Positions 6,743 to 11,470 of a DNA stretch of 12,592 bases are shown piece after piece. The notes beneath the pieces were generated by a model. The model ran no database searches and was not told the DNA's origin. It was given only the letters and a program-made list of their open reading frames with translations. The DNA is from JAWXVD01 sp044425705 (GTDB lineage Bacteria > Bacillota > Clostridia > Lachnospirales > Lachnospiraceae), in contig JAWXVD010000098.1 of assembly GCA_044425705.1 (NCBI GenBank), positions 1-12,592 on the forward strand, read 5' to 3'. Position 1 is the stretch's first letter, and every line of letters begins with the position of its first letter. A program made the position numbers and the translations under genes.

Positions 6743-7888
6743 TTATTGATTGGCTTTTTTATTTTCATAATACTGAAAAATTTCCCAATCGCTGACTTTC
6801 CCTTTTCCACACGTTGGACATTCTTCTGCATAACGAATCCACGATGGGTGAGTAAATGAAGAACCATCTTCATAATTTATTTCATACTGCGTTCCTAAGC
6901 TTCGCGGTTCTGTATATCCTGTTATGATACGAACAGCTTCATCAACAATCGCTGCAGCCAACTGATAAAATGCAGGTGCGTAAGCTACAGTCGGCGGATT
7001 AAAATTAATATTTCTAAATCCTACAAACTGCTCAATAAATTGAACGTCTCTCTTACTATAATGAATATTTAAGCAATCAAAACACCCCGTTTCCATAGGT
7101 ATTACAGAAAAAACTCTGCCCCTGCTAACTTGTGATGCTGCAAACACACACGGTAGATTTGCTTTTACTATAGCTTCATTCACAATTCGTTGTGCTTCAA
7201 ATGGTGGTTCATCAATGGCAGAAATTACTATATCTACACCAACAGTCAATTTAAGTACATCATCAACAGATAATATTTTTTTATTATGTACTTCTATTTC
7301 GATGTTAGAGTTCATTTCAAGAATACCCTTTCCCGCTACTTCTGCTTTAGGCAAGCCTAAATCCTTTTCTTTGTATAATATTTGCCTTCCTAAATTGCTA
7401 TCTTCAACATTATCATAATCCACAATAATAATTTTTTTAGGTCCGACCCCCGATAAAAGTGTTAAAATATTCGAACCGCCACCACCCAAACCTAGCAACA
7501 AAATTGTTGTATTATTAAGTTTACGTTGTAGGTCATATCTATTTTTGTCCGAACCAATAAACCTACTAAAGTAGCGGGTATTTGCCTTATATCGTGCCAA
7601 AATATCTTTGCCATCATCATACCTTTCTTCAATAAATCCTTCTTTATCAAGTAACTCTATCCCCTCTAATATATTGTCTTCTTTTAATTCCGGAAAGAGA
7701 TGTATCATTTCCTCTACTATTTGCACTAAGCTTCTGCCATCTAACCTAACAGCCAATTCCCATAACTGCCTATCCGGATCTCCAAATTCAGCTGTAATTC
7801 CTAGCTGCGCACCGATTCTAAATGTTTCTTCATTTAATTTGTATATAGGATATATTGGTTTGATTTGTGGGTTTATATATTTTTTCAT
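6743..7888 (-). CDS. MccB/ThiF-like E1 adenylating enzyme of a RiPP cluster
   Basis: This 381-residue protein has two parts. Residues about 15-95 look like a PqqD/RRE-type peptide-binding winged helix (LWELAVRLDGRSLVQIVEE, then ILEGIELLDKEGFIEE). From about 120 on it is a complete ThiF/MoeB/MccB E1 domain: nucleotide loop LGLGGGGSN (132-140), VDYDNVEDSNLGRQ (156-169) with the E1 arginine finger, SAIDEPP (223-229) with the Mg-binding Asp, and two zinc CxxC pairs (C269/C272 in GCFDC, C357/C360 in CPTC). Nothing essential for ATP-dependent carboxylate adenylation appears missing, unlike Ocin-ThiF-type scaffolds. The ATG at 7888 is chosen because AAAGGA lies nine bases upstream; a TTG 30 bases further up falls beside a hairpin. 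It presumably adenylates the 21-aa peptide encoded just upstream. Confidence 0.87.
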   Translation of the reverse strand: MKKYINPQIKPIYPIYKLNEETFRIGAQLGITAEFGDPDRQLWELAVRLDGRSLVQIVEEMIHLFPELKEDNILEGIELLDKEGFIEERYDDGKDILARYKANTRYFSRFIGSDKNRYDLQRKLNNTTILLLGLGGGGSNILTLLSGVGPKKIIIVDYDNVEDSNLGRQILYKEKDLGLPKAEVAGKGILEMNSNIEIEVHNKKILSVDDVLKLTVGVDIVISAIDEPPFEAQRIVNEAIVKANLPCVFAASQVSRGRVFSVIPMETGCFDCLNIHYSKRDVQFIEQFVGFRNINFNPPTVAYAPAFYQLAAAIVDEAVRIITGYTEPRSLGTQYEINYEDGSSFTHPSWIRYAEECPTCGKGKVSDWEIFQYYENKKANQ

Positions 7889-7920
7889 ATATACGATTCC
7901 TTTCTCCTTATAATTCAAAG

Positions 7921-7952
7921 AGGTTTAACCAAGCGTAAACTTGGTTAAACCT
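7921..7952 (-). other. Perfect 13-bp stem-loop between peptide and E1 genes
   Basis: AGGTTTAACCAAG (7921-7933) and CTTGGTTAAACCT (7940-7952) pair perfectly around a 6-base loop. In the transcript it lies 13 bases after the peptide stop codon and just ahead of the E1 gene's RBS. Only a short CTCTTTG follows it, so it is at best a leaky terminator; it could also be a 3' stabiliser for a short peptide mRNA. In the microcin C operon an mccA-mccB intergenic terminator with partial read-through sets the peptide:enzyme ratio, and this one may work alike. Confidence 0.75.
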
Positions 7953-7965
7953 ATGTTACAGATTT

Positions 7966-8031
7966 CTATGCAATAATCCACCATGTTGTTGCTTCAACAT
8001 TAACTGCTCTACGAATTGTAATGTTTTTCAT
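7966..8031 (-). CDS. Putative RiPP precursor peptide, 21 aa
   Basis: This is a 21-codon ORF, too short for ordinary gene calling. The peptide opens with the basic MKNITIRR, passes through an AVNVE centre and ends in TTWWIIA. An AGGAGG (8045-8040) lies exactly eight bases before the ATG at 8031; an in-frame ATG at 8037 is only two bases from it and is rejected. It sits 62 bases after the TetR gene and directly before an MccB-like E1 enzyme, the place held by mccA in microcin C operons. It has no Cys, so lanthionine, sactionine and thiazole chemistry on Cys is excluded. It does not end in Asn, so it is not a standard MccA peptide. Possible modification sites are the C-terminal carboxylate, Glu13, Asn11, the two Thr and the Trp pair. 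Translation is well supported; its role as E1 substrate is inferred. Confidence 0.75.
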   Translation of the reverse strand: MKNITIRRAVNVEATTWWIIA

Positions 8032-8059
8032 GTTCATTTCCTCCTTCCTGTAGTATTTA

Positions 8060-8090
8060 GGTTAATCTTGGCGCCTGTTTCAGATTAAAC
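8060..8090. promoter_or_regulatory. Inverted repeat upstream of the peptide gene
   Basis: GGTTAATCT (8060-8068) and AGATTAAAC (8082-8090) form an inverted repeat matching at 8 of 9 positions around a 13-base centre containing GGCGCC. It fills the short gap between the TetR gene stop and the peptide RBS. It could be an operator for the regulator or a stem in the mRNA. I see no convincing promoter in this gap, so the peptide may rely on read-through from the tetR promoter. Confidence 0.45.
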
Positions 8091-8093
8091 TCT

Positions 8094-8720
8094 TTATTTC
8101 ATTTGACTAAGAATTTCTTCGTCAAATAAAACCAAATTATATTTAGACAAAATATCATTAATCATTTGACATTTAGACTTTAATTCATCCTTTTCAGTAA
8201 CATTAAAAACCAAAGGATTAATCCAAATATTTATCAAAAGCATAATTAACTCTGACAATTCTTTCGGATCTTTTGTCACAATACTTCCGTCAGCAACACC
8301 TTCTTCTATAATTGGATAGACATATTCCGGCACTGATATTTCTCGAATCTGTTTAAACATTAAAGATAAAAATTTCGGATTGTCAAGAAAACTCGTAGTC
8401 ATATTCATAACATCCATTGTGTTTTCGCTATTTAACCCCACTTTTACAAGCTGTTCAAGTTTTTCTTTTCCATTCAAATTTTTATCCTCCTTTATAACAT
8501 CTAATAGTTCTATATTCCTATTCCCAATCTTTGTCGCAACAGCGTTAAAAATATCTTCTTTTGACTCGAAATGATGATATATAGCCCCCTTTGTAATATC
8601 ACCCAACTCATTTAAGATATCTTGTATTTCTGTGCCTTCAAATCCTTTACTCATAAATAAATCCGTAGCTACATCAATAATTCTTTTCTTTGTTAGTTCA
8701 GGCTGTCTTTTCTTCGCCAT
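8094..8720 (-). CDS. TetR/AcrR-family transcriptional repressor
   Basis: This 208-residue protein has a canonical TetR N-terminal DNA-binding domain. KKRIIDVATDLFMSKGFEGT (11-30) is helix 1 and lead-in, and EIQDILNELGDITKGAIYHH (31-50) is the helix-turn-helix, followed by FESKEDIF. The C-terminal ligand domain is divergent, as usual, and gives no ligand. The ATG at 8720 has AAGGAG seven bases upstream. It is the first gene on the strand that carries the peptide, E1, protease and transporter genes. A palindrome lies inside its own promoter (8741-8753), so self-repression and control of the downstream cluster are likely. The inducer could be the cluster product or an export substrate; this is unknown. 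Confidence 0.88.
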   Translation of the reverse strand: MAKKRQPELTKKRIIDVATDLFMSKGFEGTEIQDILNELGDITKGAIYHHFESKEDIFNAVATKIGNRNIELLDVIKEDKNLNGKEKLEQLVKVGLNSENTMDVMNMTTSFLDNPKFLSLMFKQIREISVPEYVYPIIEEGVADGSIVTKDPKELSELIMLLINIWINPLVFNVTEKDELKSKCQMINDILSKYNLVLFDEEILSQMK

Positions 8721-8732
8721 ATAATCACTCCT

Positions 8733-8761
8733 TCAATAAAATACTTCAAGTATGTAGTCAA
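8733..8761 (-). promoter_or_regulatory. tetR promoter with embedded palindrome
   Basis: On the reverse strand TTGACT (8761-8756) is a good -35. At 17 bases the -10 candidate is TATTGA (8738-8733), which is weak. The spacer contains the perfect 6+1+6 palindrome ATACTT-G-AAGTAT (8741-8753), the size and place expected for a TetR-family operator. The ATG of the TetR gene is 13 bases beyond the -10. Confidence 0.55.
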
Positions 8762-8881
8762 TATTAAAATTTGTTTTGTTTGTGAAAATTTTGTAATATT
8801 TTCGAATTAGTAAATTCTTGTATTCACATATAATTCCAAATAAAACACAGATTTGCTCGTTTTATTTTTTGAATCGTTTAC

Positions 8882-8927
8882 AATCACACTATATACAGAA
8901 AATCAATCACACTATATACAGAAAATC
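8882..8927. repeat. Two perfect tandem copies of a 23-bp unit
   Basis: The unit at 8882-8904 is repeated exactly at 8905-8927. Each copy contains ACACTATAT followed by ACAGAAAATC. ACACTATAT recurs in inverted orientation (ATATAGTGT) inside the promoter at 10511-10539, which was immediately to the right before the IS inserted. This points to a regulatory array or binding sites of that promoter rather than to IS sequence. Confidence 0.85.
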
Positions 8928-8929
8928 AA
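8922..8929. repeat. IS target-site duplication, left copy
   Basis: AAAATCAA directly abuts the left end of the IS and is repeated exactly at 10500-10507 directly after the right end. Eight bases falls within the range reported for IS4-family elements. Confidence 0.85.
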
Positions 8930-10499
8930 CTTGAGTTTCCGCAGAATGTAAATTCAAAATAGATATTTGAATCTATACTGAGATTTGGGCTGGAAAAACA
9001 AGTGAGCAATATCAGTAATCGTGATAAAAGCAACCAAATAAACCCGATGGTATCGAGTTGATGCTTCAATATTCTTTTAGCTATTTTAAGCGACTAGCTT
9101 AAGGCAAAGTTGACGGTATGCAGGACGTTTTGTCCGAAACCATAGGCGAACACCTTGATGTGCATACGAGAGTATGCTGGAGATACCTTTTGCTAGTCGA
9201 TAATAGTGAAATAAGACTTTTTCTTTAACAGGGTCTGCGGCTTCTATGATGGCAGCCTTAAGTCCATTTGTTTCTGACTTTTTAGATATATGTGCTAAAA
9301 AAGTCATACACATTGTAATGTAAAAATTGAGTGCATTTATAGCACTTAATTTGCGAACACGGAAATTTTCAAATTGAAACATTTGCTTTTTACAGCGGAA
9401 ATATTCTTCTATTTTCCAACGTGAAAAGTAGATACGGGCGATTTTTATTACATCTTCTTTTGATTTGATTTTTTTATTAGTAACAAGTATCATTGGGGAA
9501 TCTTGAATTCCATATACAAGTACAAGATAAATATCTTTCTTGGAGGCAGTAATCTGAACCTTTACATGAGAAAGATACGCAGTATGGTCTTTCCCACGGT
9601 AAAAAAAGCTTGTTTTTACCTTACCTTTGCGACGATTACAAAGTTCTGTAGCTTTTACCCATTTGTTGTGGTAGAAAAGCTTACGTTTAGTAGTGAGGCG
9701 AATGACATAGTCTTGCTCTAATTCATCGAGTTTAAGGAACATCTTATTATCGTCATATCCACGATCCATGACGAAAGTAGCTTTCTTAAATAATGCAACT
9801 CCACGATGGATTGCATCAAACGTGATGGTGTTAGCTGATTTATAGTCTTTTTCTTCTGAGGAGTGTATTCTGGAAAAGATGCTAGCTGGATGATTATTTG
9901 TAGTTAGAACACAAGCTTCCGTTACATGATAGCCCTTGCTATAGACATTTTTTGTACTGGTACTAGCAGAACCATCTCTAACTATACCAAGAGCTTCAAA
10001 TTTGTAGCCATCTGGTTTTACCACATCGCTATCATCAATATGAATAATAGGTTCAGAGGGAGCTAGCTTTTTCACATCTTGAAGATAAGAAACAGCAGCT
10101 TCAGGAAAAGTTCCTTTTTCTAAATGCCTAGATAATCGATCTACAATATTAATTTTCTTTGATGATTCGTGAAGTTGGTCTACAACATCCGTTAACAAAC
10201 AACTTTTAGCTGCAAGCATACCATAGGTAATGTCGGCAATAAATTTTTTCTCAGGCTTTGGAAGATTTCTGGAAAGTTTATTTGTATAATTTAAAATTTC
10301 TCTTTTCATTTGGTAGGTATTTGATGTAAAATTAGCCATAGGGAATCTCCTTCTTTTTTGTTTAGTGACTTTTTTGTTTGGTAGCTTAATTTTACTACAA
10401 AAAGATGTAAGATTCCTTATATTTTAGGCATTTTTATAAAGTTGGTGATAACGTAGTTGGATAAAAATGAGTTGGTGGATAATTCTGCGGAAACTCAAG
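8930..10499 (-). mobile_element. Complete IS4-family insertion sequence (1570 bp)
   Basis: Ends are perfect 18-bp inverted repeats: CTTGAGTTTCCGCAGAAT at 8930-8947 and its reverse complement at 10482-10499. They are flanked by the 8-bp direct repeat AAAATCAA. The single internal gene is a full-length transposase with the YREK signature. Intact ends, an intact target duplication and an intact gene indicate a recent and probably still mobile insertion. The exact IS name cannot be given without a database. Confidence 0.92.
9086..10339 (-). CDS. IS4-family transposase
   Basis: This is a 417-residue DDE transposase. The first catalytic Asp region is HIDDSD (100-105) and the second is VMDRGYDD (190-197, D192). 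The third, catalytic Glu lies in YFSRWKIEEYFRCKK (304-318), which matches the IS4 YREK signature exactly: Y304-x2-R307-x3-E311-x6-K318. AAGGAG stands six bases before the ATG at 10339. There are no frameshifts or internal stops, and the length is in the normal range for IS4-type enzymes. The protein binds the 18-bp terminal repeats and cuts and inserts the element. It is unrelated to the flanking genes in function. Confidence 0.93.
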   Translation of the reverse strand: MANFTSNTYQMKREILNYTNKLSRNLPKPEKKFIADITYGMLAAKSCLLTDVVDQLHESSKKINIVDRLSRHLEKGTFPEAAVSYLQDVKKLAPSEPIIHIDDSDVVKPDGYKFEALGIVRDGSASTSTKNVYSKGYHVTEACVLTTNNHPASIFSRIHSSEEKDYKSANTITFDAIHRGVALFKKATFVMDRGYDDNKMFLKLDELEQDYVIRLTTKRKLFYHNKWVKATELCNRRKGKVKTSFFYRGKDHTAYLSHVKVQITASKKDIYLVLVYGIQDSPMILVTNKKIKSKEDVIKIARIYFSRWKIEEYFRCKKQMFQFENFRVRKLSAINALNFYITMCMTFLAHISKKSETNGLKAAIIEAADPVKEKVLFHYYRLAKGISSILSYAHQGVRLWFRTKRPAYRQLCLKLVA

Positions 10500-10507
10500 A
10501 AAATCAA
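10500..10507. repeat. IS target-site duplication, right copy
   Basis: AAAATCAA follows the right IS end directly and matches 8922-8929. Removing the IS and one copy joins 8929 to 10508 and restores the tandem repeats to a position directly upstream of the promoter. Confidence 0.85.
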
Positions 10508-10510
10508 TTC

Positions 10511-10539
10511 TTGACACAAACAACATATAGTGTTATAAT
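10511..10539 (+). promoter_or_regulatory. Perfect-consensus sigma-A promoter
   Basis: TTGACA (10511-10516), a 17-base spacer and TATAAT (10534-10539), with TGT directly before the -10 (extended -10). It is an exact match to consensus and should be very strong unless repressed. The first ORF with an RBS starts 361 bases downstream, so it drives a long leader or non-coding RNA. Confidence 0.9.
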
Positions 10540-10662
10540 GTTTCCGTAATTGATTTTTGTGCGTAACCGTAAGGTTTTTTATAAGAGCATAGACTCTTTA
10601 TTGCACACGTTGTCCCAAAAGCAAAGTCTATTGGCTTATGTGACGGGTTTAGTTTTTATGTT

Positions 10663-10711
10663 GTTGATGGTATCAGTGCGTTTTTATGCCTTGCCATCGG
10701 CTTTTTTATTT
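10663..10711 (+). terminator. Intrinsic terminator-like hairpin in the leader
   Basis: GTTGATGG (10663-10670) pairs with CCATCGGC (10694-10701) over 8 bp, two of them wobbles, around a 23-base loop. Six T, an A and more T follow. The long loop makes it weaker than the next one. Confidence 0.5.
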
Positions 10712-10737
10712 TATGGAAGTTTTTAATTTCCAAACAT

Positions 10738-10830
10738 AGCGAGAATGACGATTGTTCATAGAAATATGAACACCAAATACCACAAGAGTATGATTACTCA
10801 CAGTGGCAATCGTTGTTCTCGCTTTTTTTT
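10738..10830 (+). terminator. Branched intrinsic terminator with 17-bp closing stem
   Basis: AGCGAGAATGACGATTG (10738-10754) pairs with 10807-10823 along all 17 positions (15 Watson-Crick, 2 wobble) and runs into eight T. Inside are two further stems: TTCATA-GAAA-TATGAA (10755-10770, a GNRA loop) and CCAC/GTGG with GAGT/ACTC (10780-10806). The result is a three-way junction, unusual for a plain terminator. Confidence 0.8.
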
Positions 10831-10840
10831 ATTGCCAAAA

Positions 10841-10868
10841 TGCCATAAGGCAAAAAGCCTGCGGCTTT
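10841..10868 (+). other. Two small hairpins before the 45-codon ORF
   Basis: TGCC-ATAA-GGCA (10841-10852) and AAAGCC-TGC-GGCTTT (10854-10868) are adjacent perfect stem-loops between the branched terminator and the RBS at about 10886-10892. They may influence translation start or RNA stability. Confidence 0.5.
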
Positions 10869-10900
10869 GGATAAAATTATAAAAGAAAGGTGGAAACAGA

Positions 10901-11038
10901 ATGAACAAAAAGCAAGGAACCGGAATGAAATATCGCAAGATTCTCATTCAAAAAAATCAAATCAAAGGAGGACTTAGTTACAAAATGAAATGCCCACGAA
11001 AGGTACCCTATCGTCCGATTGTACGAAAGGGGTGTTAG
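10901..11038 (+). CDS. Small basic protein, 45 aa, upstream of the recombinase remnant
   Basis: An ATG at 10901 with AAAGGTGG about eight bases upstream opens a 45-codon frame. The product is strongly basic (MNKKQGTGMKYRKILIQKNQ at the start, CPRKVPYRPIVRKGC at the end), with two Cys and no membrane segment. Its stop is three bases before the ATG of the YqaJ-type gene, and the RBS of that gene (AAAGGGG) lies within this ORF, so the two are translationally linked. I do not recognise the family. The charge suggests a nucleic-acid or nuclease-associated accessory peptide, but nothing proves it. It is shorter than the usual gene-calling limit. Confidence 0.6.
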   Translation: MNKKQGTGMKYRKILIQKNQIKGGLSYKMKCPRKVPYRPIVRKGC

Positions 11039-11041
11039 CCT

Positions 11042-11392
11042 ATGCGTGAATATGTGTTACCTTATGAACCCATTGTGATTACAAGTACGGAAGGTCTTGC
11101 GAATGATGTATGGCTTGATTATCGCAGAACAGGTATCGGAGGAAGTGATGTTGCTTCTATATTTGGCGTTTCGCCTTTTGGCACAGCACGAGATACGTAT
11201 TATGACAAATTAAACATTGTTTCAGCATTTGATGATGAAGCAAACAAGTATCAAAAGAAAATAGGACATCTTTTAGAAGATGTGGTGGCTGAAATGTTTT
11301 CAGAAGTAACAGGCTATCCCGTCTTTCAAATCAAGAAGATGTACCGCAGTCCGGAATATCCGTTTATGCTCGCTGATTGTAGATTAGCGTAA
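11042..11392 (+). pseudogene. YqaJ-type viral recombinase, 3'-truncated
   Basis: The first about 110 residues match the N-terminus of YqaJ/lambda-exonuclease-like recombination nucleases: DYRRTGIGGSDVASIFGVSP (about 27-46) is the family's hallmark, then KKIGHLLEDVVAEMF (72-86) with its acidic residue, and YPFMLAD (106-112). After that Asp the family similarity ends, and four unrelated codons and a TAA follow. The normal protein is about three times longer and carries the remaining metal-binding D and ExK residues downstream, so this copy cannot be an active exonuclease. Such genes sit beside RecT-like annealing proteins in phages and conjugative elements; no partner is left here. The break point is near 11378, where reverse-strand sequence of different origin begins. 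Confidence 0.8.
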
Positions 11393-11470
11393 TACATTCT
11401 TCTATAATCTTTAAAATCTTGTGAATTAAATTCTCCATATAATAAAAATAAGTTACGATAAAGTGCAAAA
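11393..11470. other. Short junction segment between truncated recombinase and secreted-protein gene
   Basis: It lies beyond the break in the YqaJ-type gene. On the reverse strand it reads as a plausible peptide fragment (NFALYRNLFLLYGEF, then DFKDYRRMYYANLQ) continuous with the recombinase break point and without a start codon or RBS of its own. It may be the 5'-less remnant of a gene cut by the same rearrangement. Evidence is thin. Confidence 0.3.

Larger units (their letters stand above)
10500..10557. repeat. 10-bp inverted repeat flanking a promoter
   Basis: AAAATCAATT (10500-10509) and AATTGATTTT (10548-10557) are perfect inverted copies that bracket the promoter from just before the -35 to just after the expected start point. 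The placement suits a repressor or recombinase-accessory binding site. The left copy also supplied the IS target. Confidence 0.6.
10546..10830 (+). ncRNA. Long structured leader or small RNA (about 285 nt)
   Basis: Between the consensus promoter and the 8-T tract at 10823-10830 I see no ORF with an RBS but dense pairing. GTGC (10559-10562) can close with GCAC (10603-10606) over two small hairpins (AACC-GTAA-GGTT; AGAG/CTCT). TAGAC...TTT...GC (10590-10604) can instead pair with GCAAAGTCTA (10621-10630), giving two mutually exclusive folds. A first terminator-like hairpin lies at 10663-10711 and a large three-way junction terminator at 10738-10830. This suits an attenuated leader of the downstream ORFs or an independent regulatory RNA. 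I cannot match it to a named RNA family. Confidence 0.55.

Noticed and set aside
6743..7888. Housekeeping ThiF/MoeB (thiamine or molybdopterin) enzyme
   Set aside because: No ThiS/MoaD-like small sulfur carrier or other cofactor genes are nearby. The extra N-terminal winged-helix-like domain and the peptide, protease and exporter context fit a RiPP enzyme better.
7889..7918. Longer E1 protein starting at a TTG (7918), ten residues upstream
   Set aside because: The TTG abuts the intergenic stem-loop and has no RBS, and the ten residues it would add are the translated RBS region. The ATG at 7888 has AAAGGA nine bases upstream.
7966..8031. Ordinary transcription-attenuation leader peptide
   Set aside because: The following stem-loop has no strong U tract and no run of regulatory codons is present, and the neighbours form a peptide-modifying pathway. 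The possibility is not excluded but is less likely than a precursor.
8035..8037. Alternative ATG giving a 23-residue peptide
   Set aside because: It is only two bases from AGGAGG, too close for normal initiation, whereas the ATG at 8029-8031 is at the ideal eight bases.
8882..8927. CRISPR array
   Set aside because: Only two copies of the 23-bp unit exist, directly abutting with no spacers, and no cas genes are present.
8882..8927. IS-generated duplication
   Set aside because: The IS ends and its 8-bp target duplication are fully accounted for at 8922-8929 and 10500-10507. The 23-bp tandem copies lie outside them and share sequence with the neighbouring promoter.
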